Positions 18,876 through 28,139 of a DNA stretch of 47,415 nt are shown here, in pieces. The position numbers and the translations under genes were made by a program. Positions within the stretch are counted from its first letter, which is position 1. Every line of letters begins with the position of its first letter. This DNA comes from an uncultured Mycoplasmatota bacterium. GTDB taxonomy: Bacteria > Bacillota_I > Bacilli_A > RF39 > UBA660. The stretch is taken from the NCBI GenBank assembly GCA_946629885.1, contig CAMOYI010000009.1, forward strand, positions 1 to 47,415. The letters are read 5' to 3'. Under the pieces are notes generated by a model, which worked only from the letters and a program-made list of their open reading frames with translations, was not told the origin of the DNA and made no database searches.

Positions 18876-20653
18876 GTTTAAAAAGTGAAATAGCTCCTAA
18901 GGGAATGAGCTTTAGTCCTACACAGTTTAGAATAGGAGACAAATATTGTACAATTTTATCTGTGATAAGTTATCCTAAGTTTGTAGAACATGGTTATTTA
19001 GCCAATCTTACAAATATACCAGGTGTCAAGTTAGTTATTAAACATATTCCAATCGATTTTGCATTAATGCGTAAGATGATCGATAAAGAAATTGTCGATT
19101 TAAAGGACAGATTTCAAAAAGAACATGACAACACTCTTCAAGAAAGAATTAGACAAGATTACGAATCATTGGAAGACTTTATTCAACAACTAGCAGCGAC
19201 TAGTGCTAAAGTATTCGATTTTCAAATGCACATAATGCTTTCAGCAGACTCAAAAGAAGAATTGGAAAATAAAAAAACAGAAATAAAGACTTATATGGCT
19301 GGTATGGATTTGAAAGGTATTCCTCTAATGTTTGAACAAGAGAAAGTACTAAAGTCGATAATACCGATATTTCCAAAACAAGATATCGAAGATAGAATTG
19401 GTACTCCGATACCATCGAGTACAGTTGCTGCAATGTATCCATTCGTCTTTGATAGCATCAAAGATCCAGGGTTAAGTACTCTTTTAGGTGTCGATTTCTC
19501 AGGTGGAGTTGTACTATTTAACCAATTCTTATATCAGATTAAAAAAGAACATAATAGAAACAATGCTAACATGTTGATTTTAGGTTCTAGTGGCTCAGGT
19601 AAGTCTACTGCCGCTAAAATGCTTTTGCGTAGCCATTTTAGGAATGAATACAAGGTAATAGCAATCGACCCAGAGGGCGAACTAGAAGAGATGTGTCGCG
19701 CATTTAATGGTGACTTTATAAATCTGGGACGTGGTGGAGAGTATGGAATGATTAATCCATTAGAAGTTGTAATGGATGGCGATGATGAAGCAGGCGTTGC
19801 AAATGCAAATTCAATTCTTACACGTACACTTGCCAGTTTAAAAACATTTATGGTTTATTATAGTCCAGGTATCGAAGAAGATGTTCTTACATTATTTAGC
19901 GATGTTGTACAAGATACTTATAAGAGATTTAATATCGATTTTAATTCTGATTTTACACAATTTACTAGTGCTGATTATCCGACTTTTGACGATGTATACG
20001 CAACAGTAAAGGGTAGGTTACTGTCAATGCCAGAAAAAACTCGCGAAAGAGATATTATGGAAAGATTGGAACTAAAGATACGACCTTTAACAAAAGAATT
20101 AAGATATTATTTTAATGGTCATACTTCAGTTGAACCAACCAGCGACTTTATAGTGTTCAATATTAAGGAATTGATGAATAGCAGTACTTCTATAAGAAAT
20201 GCTCTGTTCTTTAACATCCTTAAATACGCATGGACACTATGTCTAGATAGAAATGTAAATACTGTTTTATCTGTAGATGAGGCACACGTATTATTGGGAA
20301 ATAATAACGAACTTGGTGCAGAATTCTTAGCCCAAATTCAAAGAAGAAGTAGAAAATACAATACTGGAACAATCATTATTACACAGCAACCGACTGACTT
20401 TGCAGCAGAAAATGTAATAATGCACGGTAAAGCAATTTTTGATAACGCTAGTTACTATTTGGCAATGGGATTAAAAAAACAAGCAGTTGAAGATTTATCA
20501 AAACTTGTAGATTTAAATGAAAATGAAATGGAAGCAATTAAACGTTTCGGCCAAGGTCAAGGACTATTTATTTGTGGATCGAGACGTATGCAAATAAATA
20601 TAGTATTGTCTCAGGATGAACTTGATTCATTAGGTTCAGGCGGAGGTTTATAG
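18872..20653 (+). CDS. VirB4-like T4SS ATPase
   Basis: Walker A GSSGSGKSTAAK, Walker B VLSVDEAHVLLG, IITQQPTDF. Confidence 0.93.
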   Translation: MSLKSEIAPKGMSFSPTQFRIGDKYCTILSVISYPKFVEHGYLANLTNIPGVKLVIKHIPIDFALMRKMIDKEIVDLKDRFQKEHDNTLQERIRQDYESLEDFIQQLAATSAKVFDFQMHIMLSADSKEELENKKTEIKTYMAGMDLKGIPLMFEQEKVLKSIIPIFPKQDIEDRIGTPIPSSTVAAMYPFVFDSIKDPGLSTLLGVDFSGGVVLFNQFLYQIKKEHNRNNANMLILGSSGSGKSTAAKMLLRSHFRNEYKVIAIDPEGELEEMCRAFNGDFINLGRGGEYGMINPLEVVMDGDDEAGVANANSILTRTLASLKTFMVYYSPGIEEDVLTLFSDVVQDTYKRFNIDFNSDFTQFTSADYPTFDDVYATVKGRLLSMPEKTRERDIMERLELKIRPLTKELRYYFNGHTSVEPTSDFIVFNIKELMNSSTSIRNALFFNILKYAWTLCLDRNVNTVLSVDEAHVLLGNNNELGAEFLAQIQRRSRKYNTGTIIITQQPTDFAAENVIMHGKAIFDNASYYLAMGLKKQAVEDLSKLVDLNENEMEAIKRFGQGQGLFICGSRRMQINIVLSQDELDSLGSGGGL

Positions 20654-20676
20654 CGTTTAGAAAGTAGGTGAAGGGT

Positions 20677-23046
20677 GTGGACGAAGAAGGCAAAAAGCAA
20701 GATAATCAACAAACTAGTACTGAAAAAGCCGCCACAGTTGGTCTTAAAGTTGCTGCCAACTCGCTTGCACCCGGCATTGGTGGAAAGGCTGTTAGTATTG
20801 CAAGCAAAACCAGAATAGGCCAAAAAATAATTAGGAAAACTGCTAGAGCGGTTGGAAACGTACCAGGTTTGAAGACAGCTACGACATTAGATAAAGCCGG
20901 ATTACCTGATATGGCCGATGGAACATCTCATTTAATTGGTAATGTCCCTACAGGTACAACAAATATTAACGGTGCCCCATCTTTAACCAATAATGGGCAA
21001 ACAATTGATAAAAGTAAAATTAATTCAGGCGATGGTAATAGTGGCTCAAAATCAAACAGTAAAAAATCTGCGGTGTCATCCAATCTAATCGAAAAAAAGA
21101 AAAAGAAACTACTAATATATTTGCTCGTTGGAGCAGTTGGATTAGCACTAGCTGGTGGGTTGTTATTTGTTGTTGTTTCTGCAGTACGTGCTCCTTTCGC
21201 TGCGGTGGAAAACTTCATAGATAATATATTTAATAGTGAGGAAACAGGTATTACTGAGGAAGAAGAAGCAGAAATAGATGAATCTTATAAAAATTATCTT
21301 TGTGGCGATGATAGTAGCGATGAGTGTGTGGAAAAATACGAAGATTACATCAAAAGTGAAAAAGACTTTTTAGATAGGTTTAAATCTATATCTAAAGCGT
21401 ATAATCTAACAACTCGTCAACAAAAAATATTATATCAGACCATTGTATTTGGATACTCCATAGATGAGATTAACCCAGGTGACACATATAACATTAATGC
21501 TACAGAAAATTCAGAAGACAACGTCTATGAAAAAGAGAAGGACACTATAAAAGATCTTGCCCAAGAGTTTAATGGTTATGAAGAAAACTTTTACGACTAT
21601 TTAATTACTTCAGATTTTTTTGACGATAGAAGACCACTTTCGAATTACTATAGCGAGTATGCTGCTTCAGTTGGATTAAATGCAGACAATATTTCCCACT
21701 GGAGTGATGATGACAAACAGAAAGTTAGAAAAAAAATTGTAAAAGATATTAAAGGAATGATGTCGGATTATTTTAAAGACGATAAGAAGAAAACTTTTAC
21801 AGCAGAAAAGACCGTAACATACAATTCTTTTGCTTGGTGGCCAATAGGTTCATTGATAACAAAAACTATCAACTTTCGCAACAAAATCATAGAATTTGCA
21901 AGTAATACTCCGGCATATACCAGCATTAGTAGTCCATTTGGTTATAGAACTCATCCAGTTACAGGTAAACAAGGTACATTCCACAATGGTATCGATATTC
22001 CTGCGGCGTTAAATACACCAGTTATTGCTTGTTTAAAAGGTACTGTAGTGGAGATTAACAATACATGTAGTACGACTGGATCTAAAGGTTGTGGTAGTGG
22101 ATATGGTAATTATGTTAAAGTTAAAACCCCTTCTGGGCTTTCTTACCTTTATGGTCACTTAGCAAAAGATTCAATTAAGGTTAGCGTAGGTGGAGAAGTT
22201 GAGCAAGGCCAAGTATTGGCAGGTGTAGGAAGCAGTGGTACTTCTACTGGATATCACTTGCATGCAGCTATAATAACCACGGCCGGTGAATTTGTAAACC
22301 CACTCGACTATTTAGATCCGAATAATACAAGAGGTGTTATAACGAGTACTGCGCCAAGTACAGGTTCCGGAAAAATAGACGATTCAGGAATTCCAGACCA
22401 ATGGAAAAACGCATTTAAGTTTATTGCATTTAACGAAGGTGGTTTTTCTGAAAGTAACAAAGTAATATGTAGTTTGGACAAATTGCCAACCTCAAGATAT
22501 GGAACACTTTTATATCATAGAAAAGAAGTTTATGCTAATAATGGTTTTGACCTAGTCAATATTCCTGTTTATGAAAAAGTTGAAAAGAATGGTAAAATAA
22601 GTTTTAATAAACTTCCTGATTATTCAAATTACTGTAGTGATATAGAATTATATGATGAAAATGGTAATGCCATAGAAAAAGGCAGATTTGTTGATGAAAT
22701 ACCTGAAAAAGTCGCAAAAGCGGGATTTGTCGACTTAATGGAATATTTTGCAAATGATGTTAAAAAATGGGCGTCCAAAAACGGTGTTACTTTAAGTAAA
22801 AATCAAGTAGATGCCATAGTAAGTTTATCTTGGAGTGGCCCAGCGGCACTAGAAAAATTTAAAGAAATGTATAAAAAATATGGATATAATAATGAAAAAA
22901 TATGCTCAAACTGGTGGCGCTCATATTTAGTAACCTCGTCTGCTGCTGAAGCACAAGGAAACAATGTTAATGAAGGATTAAAAAATAGGCGAAATCGTGA
23001 GTGTAATTTATTCTTAACTGGCGACTATGGTGAAGCGATAAAGTAA
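20677..23046 (+). CDS. T4SS-associated bifunctional cell-wall hydrolase: TM, M23 peptidase, lysozyme-like (GH24-type) domain
   Basis: M23 motifs HNGIDI and HLHAAI; C-terminal GLKNRRNRECNLFLTGDY like GH24 lysozymes; TM LLIYLLVGAVGLALAGGLLFVVVSAV. ORF also open from GTG 20668. Confidence 0.85.
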   Translation: MDEEGKKQDNQQTSTEKAATVGLKVAANSLAPGIGGKAVSIASKTRIGQKIIRKTARAVGNVPGLKTATTLDKAGLPDMADGTSHLIGNVPTGTTNINGAPSLTNNGQTIDKSKINSGDGNSGSKSNSKKSAVSSNLIEKKKKKLLIYLLVGAVGLALAGGLLFVVVSAVRAPFAAVENFIDNIFNSEETGITEEEEAEIDESYKNYLCGDDSSDECVEKYEDYIKSEKDFLDRFKSISKAYNLTTRQQKILYQTIVFGYSIDEINPGDTYNINATENSEDNVYEKEKDTIKDLAQEFNGYEENFYDYLITSDFFDDRRPLSNYYSEYAASVGLNADNISHWSDDDKQKVRKKIVKDIKGMMSDYFKDDKKKTFTAEKTVTYNSFAWWPIGSLITKTINFRNKIIEFASNTPAYTSISSPFGYRTHPVTGKQGTFHNGIDIPAALNTPVIACLKGTVVEINNTCSTTGSKGCGSGYGNYVKVKTPSGLSYLYGHLAKDSIKVSVGGEVEQGQVLAGVGSSGTSTGYHLHAAIITTAGEFVNPLDYLDPNNTRGVITSTAPSTGSGKIDDSGIPDQWKNAFKFIAFNEGGFSESNKVICSLDKLPTSRYGTLLYHRKEVYANNGFDLVNIPVYEKVEKNGKISFNKLPDYSNYCSDIELYDENGNAIEKGRFVDEIPEKVAKAGFVDLMEYFANDVKKWASKNGVTLSKNQVDAIVSLSWSGPAALEKFKEMYKKYGYNNEKICSNWWRSYLVTSSAAEAQGNNVNEGLKNRRNRECNLFLTGDYGEAIK

Positions 23047-23059
23047 CGGAGGTTTATTT

Positions 23060-23533
23060 ATGATAAAATCTAAAAAAGTTAAGACTGTATTAGTTATAAT
23101 ATTTGTTATACTAATGGCTATTCTACTTATATTGCTAAATAGACACCAAACATTAAAAAAAGAAAGAGACTATATTCAAGTTGAGAACATATCTACTTTC
23201 TTCACTATAGCGTCTACTGCCAATAGATATATAAGTTACTTATCTAATGGGCTAAGAGATAATTTAAATATGGTTCTAAGCAGTGATTACAATGCAGATG
23301 AAGAAATTAGCAAATTTAATAATATTAATGGATATATGTACACTTTAAAAGTTAAGAATATATATCAGGCGACAATAAGCAAACACAAAGTAAAATATTA
23401 TATTTATGGTTTACTTAGAAAAGAAGATATTGACGAATTTGATTATGGAACTCCATATTATCTTATAATCGATGTCGATAAAGACGATTATACATTTAAA
23501 GTAACTCCATATGATGGAAAGGTATTTAAGTGA
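23060..23533 (+). CDS. Bitopic T4SS protein, possible VirB8-like fold
   Basis: N-terminal TM plus about 120-aa extracytoplasmic domain, in T4SS gene string. Confidence 0.6.
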   Translation: MIKSKKVKTVLVIIFVILMAILLILLNRHQTLKKERDYIQVENISTFFTIASTANRYISYLSNGLRDNLNMVLSSDYNADEEISKFNNINGYMYTLKVKNIYQATISKHKVKYYIYGLLRKEDIDEFDYGTPYYLIIDVDKDDYTFKVTPYDGKVFK

Positions 23534-23537
23534 TCAT

Positions 23538-24005
23538 ATGAAAAAGGGAGATTTTAAACTTTTAGGTATAGCGTTAATAGTCTTAGTTCTAATTAGCGCT
23601 ATCATATATTTAGCATTTACTTCTAGTAATGATGATGAATATGTTTTTACCTTTCCGCTAGAGGAGACTGCCAACTATGCTGCAAATGAAATCATTCCAA
23701 TCTATGTGGAGGAAGAAGAGTTAGTGCAAAACTATTATGCCGAGTTTATAAACCTAATTGTAAACGATAGAGATAACGCATACAGTTATGTCAAAAGTGA
23801 TGTTAAAGAGATAGATTATCCGACTATTGAATTATTTAACAATAGAATGGATGAATTGATTGCAAGTGGAATACTAGAAAGTAGAGTAGAAAAATATCGA
23901 AAAGATGAGCAAGATGGTAAAACTATCTACTATGTTACTAATACGAATGGCAACAGGATAACTTTTATAGAGAGTTCCATTATGAATTATGAAATAATAG
24001 TATAA
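23538..24005 (+). CDS. Bitopic T4SS protein, possible VirB8/NTF2-like
   Basis: N-terminal TM and YYAEFINLIVNDRDNAYSYVKSDVKE segment reminiscent of NTF2-like domains; ORF also open from 23511. Confidence 0.55.
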   Translation: MKKGDFKLLGIALIVLVLISAIIYLAFTSSNDDEYVFTFPLEETANYAANEIIPIYVEEEELVQNYYAEFINLIVNDRDNAYSYVKSDVKEIDYPTIELFNNRMDELIASGILESRVEKYRKDEQDGKTIYYVTNTNGNRITFIESSIMNYEIIV

Positions 24006-24069
24006 ATTAATAGATTTTTCGTGAAAAATAATATATAATGATTACTTGATAGAAGGAAGAGGTCTTACT

Positions 24070-26391
24070 GTGAAATTAAAAATCAGAGTTAAAAAGAAGG
24101 ATTTTATTTATTTTGTTTTGATTAGTATCGTTCTCTTTCTTGGATGTTCTATACTAGCAATTAACTTTTTATCACTAAGTAAAATCGGACACTTAGTAGG
24201 ATTTAACTTGTTTAAATATTATGATATTACAGCATTTTCTTTAAGTTTAATCTTTTTTGTGGTCTCTATGGTATTTATCTTTATGAGTGTATCTAATACC
24301 ATATTTAACTTTGAAAAGGGTGGACTTGGTCTCGTATTTGGCGATAAAGATGAAAAGGGATATAACCGCTGGTTGACAACTAAAGAAATGAAAAAAGCTT
24401 GGGGTGTAAAGCCAGTTGTTATAAACAAACCTACAAGTGATGCCGGTGGAATAGTTTTGATAAATGACGGAAAAACGATGTGGGTAGATGATGGTGAATA
24501 TCATACGATGATTATAGGTCAATCTGGTAGTGGTAAAACTAGTGCTCTAGTCGACCCACAGGTCTATAGTTTATGTAAACATGGCGAGTCTATGATTATC
24601 ACTGACCCTAAAGGTGAAATATATCGTCGTCATGCTAACAGGTTAAAGGCGAATGGTTATAATATTGTTTGTATCAACTTTCGTGAACCTAGAGAAGGAA
24701 ATGCTTGGAACCCGTTGACAATCCCTTATAGAATGTATAAACAAGGAAAAATAGATAAAGCACAAGAATTACTAGAGGATATAAGCCAGAACATATTTAT
24801 ATCTCCTAAAAACCAAAATGACCCATTCTGGGAAAGTGCTTCGAGTGCATATTTTTCAGGATTAGGAATTGGTCTTTTTGAAGACGCTAAAGAAAACGAA
24901 GTAAGTATTTCTTCGATAGAATATATGTCAACTTGTGGAGAAGAAAAAAATGGACTTTCCACTTATGCTAAAGATTATTTTAATTTAAAAGGTGAATCTA
25001 GTAGTGCATATAAGTATGCTAAAGCAACTATTACTGCGCCTAATGATACTAAATCGAGTGTACTATCAGTATTCCAGGATAAGATTAAACACTTTGCTTC
25101 TCGTCCAGAATTGTCCGAAATGCTTTCTTATTCAGACTTTAACATGGAAGATATAGGAAAAGAGAAAACAGCAGTGTTCTTGATAGTACATGATGAAAAG
25201 ACAACTTATCACTCATTAGCGACAATCTTCATAAAGCAATTATATGAAGTACTTATCGATGTTGCTCAAAAAAGTCCAAAGGGTGAATTGAAATTTAGAA
25301 CGAATTTCATTTTGGATGAATTTGCCAACATGCCTGCCTTAAAAGACGTTACTTCTATGGTAACGGCCGCGCGTTCTAGGAAAATTAGATTTACATTTAT
25401 AATTCAGAACTTTGCCCAGTTGGACGAAGAATATGGTGATAAAAATGCTGAGACTATAAGAAGTAACTGTGGAAACACTATATACTTATTGACAAATGAA
25501 TTGGCAGCCCTTGAGGAAATCAGCAAGCTATGTGGAGAAGTTAAATCAAAAGAAAAAGAAAAGACTGTATCTACACCTCTTGTAACTGTAACAGACTTAC
25601 AGAAAATGAAAAGAAATGAAATAATAGTTATAAGAATGCGTATGAGACCGTTTAGGACAATTTTAAAAGGCGCATATGAAGTCGATTGGGGAGATAATTA
25701 TGAAGAAGCAGCCCTTCCGGAAAGAGAACAAGCACCAATAAAATTATTCGATATGAAACAATATGTAAAAGAAGAGAAACGAAAAAAGACTATGGAAGCA
25801 ATCAACGCGGCGCAAAACAATACAGCTGGTTCTGGATTAAATCCAACTTCAGAAGTTAATCCTTTTCAAGATCCGTTTAAACCTGTATCGGATCCGTTCA
25901 TGGATCCATTTAAGTCACCATCAGATCCATTTAAACCCGCAACAGACCCATTTGCAAATCCATTTAAACCTGCATCGGATCCGTTTGCAAATCCTTTTGG
26001 AGGATTACCAAGCTCAGTTCCTAAGAGTAATGATACATCGCCAGTTTCAAATGTTCCACCAAAAGATGATGAAGTCGACATCGACGAGTTAGTTAAAAAT
26101 ATCGATGCTCAAATCGCTGAACTAGAAAAAGAACAGCAGGAAAAGAAGAAAACTGAAAAACCAAATGATAATATTAGTAGTATGTTCGATTTAAAAGAAA
26201 TGTCTTTAGACTTAAATGATGAGGTTAATAGTAATCCGCAACCTGCGAAGAAGCCTAGCATACAAGAAAATGTTATTAATACTGAAGATAATAAAGATAA
26301 AGTGGCTGTAGACAATTCTAGTGTCATTATGGATAATCAAGTAGTCACAGATGATCAATTTTTTGACGATTTTTTCGGTGATGATGAATAA
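24070..26391 (+). CDS. VirD4/TraG type IV coupling ATPase
   Basis: Walker A GQSGSGKTSAL, TDPKGEIYRRHANRLKANGYNI, FILDEFANMP, FIIQNFAQLDEEYG; RBS AGGAAGAGG then GTG 24070. Confidence 0.93.
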   Translation: MKLKIRVKKKDFIYFVLISIVLFLGCSILAINFLSLSKIGHLVGFNLFKYYDITAFSLSLIFFVVSMVFIFMSVSNTIFNFEKGGLGLVFGDKDEKGYNRWLTTKEMKKAWGVKPVVINKPTSDAGGIVLINDGKTMWVDDGEYHTMIIGQSGSGKTSALVDPQVYSLCKHGESMIITDPKGEIYRRHANRLKANGYNIVCINFREPREGNAWNPLTIPYRMYKQGKIDKAQELLEDISQNIFISPKNQNDPFWESASSAYFSGLGIGLFEDAKENEVSISSIEYMSTCGEEKNGLSTYAKDYFNLKGESSSAYKYAKATITAPNDTKSSVLSVFQDKIKHFASRPELSEMLSYSDFNMEDIGKEKTAVFLIVHDEKTTYHSLATIFIKQLYEVLIDVAQKSPKGELKFRTNFILDEFANMPALKDVTSMVTAARSRKIRFTFIIQNFAQLDEEYGDKNAETIRSNCGNTIYLLTNELAALEEISKLCGEVKSKEKEKTVSTPLVTVTDLQKMKRNEIIVIRMRMRPFRTILKGAYEVDWGDNYEEAALPEREQAPIKLFDMKQYVKEEKRKKTMEAINAAQNNTAGSGLNPTSEVNPFQDPFKPVSDPFMDPFKSPSDPFKPATDPFANPFKPASDPFANPFGGLPSSVPKSNDTSPVSNVPPKDDEVDIDELVKNIDAQIAELEKEQQEKKKTEKPNDNISSMFDLKEMSLDLNDEVNSNPQPAKKPSIQENVINTEDNKDKVAVDNSSVIMDNQVVTDDQFFDDFFGDDE
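25858..26001 (+). repeat. Degenerate in-frame repeats encoding DPF/NPF motifs
   Basis: Translation NPFQDPFKPVSDPFMDPFKSPSDPFKPATDPFANPFKPASDPFANPF. Confidence 0.9.
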
Positions 26392-26395
26392 AAAT

Positions 26396-26424
26396 TTGTA
26401 TTTTTAAAAGTTATATGCTATAAT
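26396..26424 (+). promoter_or_regulatory. Promoter of rimP-nusA-infB operon
   Basis: TTGTAT-N17-TATAAT. Confidence 0.65.
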
Positions 26425-26442
26425 CAAGCTATCAACGAAAGG

Positions 26443-26467
26443 AAGTGGGCCAACAAATGGACCACTT
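26443..26467 (+). promoter_or_regulatory. Leader hairpin upstream of rimP
   Basis: AAGTGG...CCACTT stem followed by TTTATTTG in the 5' UTR. Confidence 0.5.
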
Positions 26468-26493
26468 TTATTTGTCGATTTTGGGAGGAATGT

Positions 26494-26748
26494 ATGAAAG
26501 AAAAACTAGAAACAATTAAAGAAGCAATTACTAAGCCAATGGAGGATATGCAAATAATTGTAGACGATGTAAAATTTGTCAAAGAAAAAGGATATAGATT
26601 TTTAAAAATAACATTGGATAAAGTCAATGGTCTAGATATCGATACTGTCGTAGAAGCGACACGCGTAATCGACCCAATAATCGATGAGTTAGATTTGATT
26701 GATGAAGAATACGTTTTAGATATTTCAAGCAAGGAAAGAGGTAATTAA
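26494..26748 (+). CDS. rimP: RimP, N-terminal domain only
   Basis: 84 aa; GYRFLKITLDKVNGLDIDTVVEATRVIDPIIDELDLIDEEYVLDISSKERGN* directly upstream of nusA. Confidence 0.8.
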   Translation: MKEKLETIKEAITKPMEDMQIIVDDVKFVKEKGYRFLKITLDKVNGLDIDTVVEATRVIDPIIDELDLIDEEYVLDISSKERGN

Positions 26749-26749
26749 A

Positions 26750-27865
26750 ATGAACGGAAAAGAATTTATTAAAAATGTCAAAAAAGTTGCTGAAGAAAAG
26801 GGAATTGATGAAGAAATAATATTCGAAGCAATGGAACAAGCTTTAATCACAGCATATAAGAAAAACTATAATTCAAAAACTAATGTAAAACCGCGCGTAG
26901 ATAGAAAAACAGGCGATATTAAAATATTTTCATATTACGTCGTAGTAGATGATTATATAGATCCTGAGGTACAAATAGATGAAGAAGGTAACGAAGTAGT
27001 TGTTGAGCCAGATATTCCAGTTGATGCCCAAATATTATTAGAAGATGCTCAAAAGAAGGTGCCAGATATTAAGATCGGTGAAACGATAGAAGAAGAAGTA
27101 ACTCCAGATGATTTTGGACGTGTTGCAGTTCAAACTGCTAAACAGGTTTTAATTCAAAAGATTAGAACAGCTGAGCGTGAAAGCATTATGCTCGACTTTG
27201 CTGGTAAGGAAGGCGAAATAATGTTAGGAATGCTTGCAATGGAAGATGAAAAGAACTACTATGTCGATTTGGGTCGAGCTAGAGGTATTCTTCCAAAGTC
27301 AGAGATGATTCCAGGAGAAGTCGTAAAAATGGGATCTAGCATTAGAGTATATCTTCAAAAAATAACAGAAACTCCTAAGGGACCACTTATTCTTTGTTCA
27401 AGAAAACACTATAATTTTGTAAGACGTCTATTTGAAAGTGAAATACCTGAATTAATAGATGGAACTGTTCTATTATACGGAGTTGCAAGAGAAGCAGGAG
27501 TCAGAAGCAAGGTCGCTGTTTATTCTCAAGACGCTAATGTGGATGCAAAAGGAGCATGTATTGGAGAAAAAGGATCTAGAATTGGTAACATTTTAAGGGA
27601 ATTAAATGGAGAAAAAGTCGATCTAGTACTATATTCTGACAATATTGAAGAATTCATAAAAGAGTCTCTTAGCCCAGCTAAAAATGTCTATGTCAACATA
27701 GAAGAAAACGGCGAAAAAAATGAAGCTCTTGTCGTTGTCAGTGATGACGAATTGAGTCTTGCAATCGGCAAAGGTGGAATAAACATAAAGCTTGCTAGCA
27801 AACTTACAAAATATCACTTAACTATCAAGTCCATGAGTCAAGTAACTGAAGAAGGTAATAAATAG
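26750..27865 (+). CDS. nusA: Transcription termination/antitermination factor NusA
   Basis: S1/KH architecture; EKGSRIGNILRELNGEKVDLVLYSDN; SLAIGKGGINIKLASKLT. Confidence 0.96.
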   Translation: MNGKEFIKNVKKVAEEKGIDEEIIFEAMEQALITAYKKNYNSKTNVKPRVDRKTGDIKIFSYYVVVDDYIDPEVQIDEEGNEVVVEPDIPVDAQILLEDAQKKVPDIKIGETIEEEVTPDDFGRVAVQTAKQVLIQKIRTAERESIMLDFAGKEGEIMLGMLAMEDEKNYYVDLGRARGILPKSEMIPGEVVKMGSSIRVYLQKITETPKGPLILCSRKHYNFVRRLFESEIPELIDGTVLLYGVAREAGVRSKVAVYSQDANVDAKGACIGEKGSRIGNILRELNGEKVDLVLYSDNIEEFIKESLSPAKNVYVNIEENGEKNEALVVVSDDELSLAIGKGGINIKLASKLTKYHLTIKSMSQVTEEGNK

Positions 27866-28122
27866 TGAAAGAAAAAAAAGTGCCAATGCGCATGTGCGTA
27901 GTAACGCACGAAAAATTTCCTAAAAGGGAGCTTATAAGAGTAGTAAGTTTTAATGGTGAAATAAGCGTAGATGAAACTGGTAAGAAAAACGGTAAGGGAT
28001 GCTATTTAAAAAAAGACATCTCTGTTATTGAAGAAGCTAAAAAGAAAAAAATATTGAATAGAGTTTTCTCTTGCGAGATAGATGAAAAGATATATGATGA
28101 AATAATAAAATTAATTAATTAG
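27865..28122 (+). CDS. ylxR: YlxR family RNA-binding protein
   Basis: MRMCVVTHEKFPKRELIRVV...GRKGxGxYL-like KNGKGCYLKKD; between nusA and infB. Confidence 0.9.
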   Translation: MKEKKVPMRMCVVTHEKFPKRELIRVVSFNGEISVDETGKKNGKGCYLKKDISVIEEAKKKKILNRVFSCEIDEKIYDEIIKLIN

Positions 28123-28139
28123 AAAGAAGGTGCATTTAC

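Noticed and set aside
18865-18880. Programmed -1 frameshift in VirB4
   Set aside because: No slippery heptamer at the junction and the second ORF has ATG with SD-like GGTGA; translational coupling is simpler.
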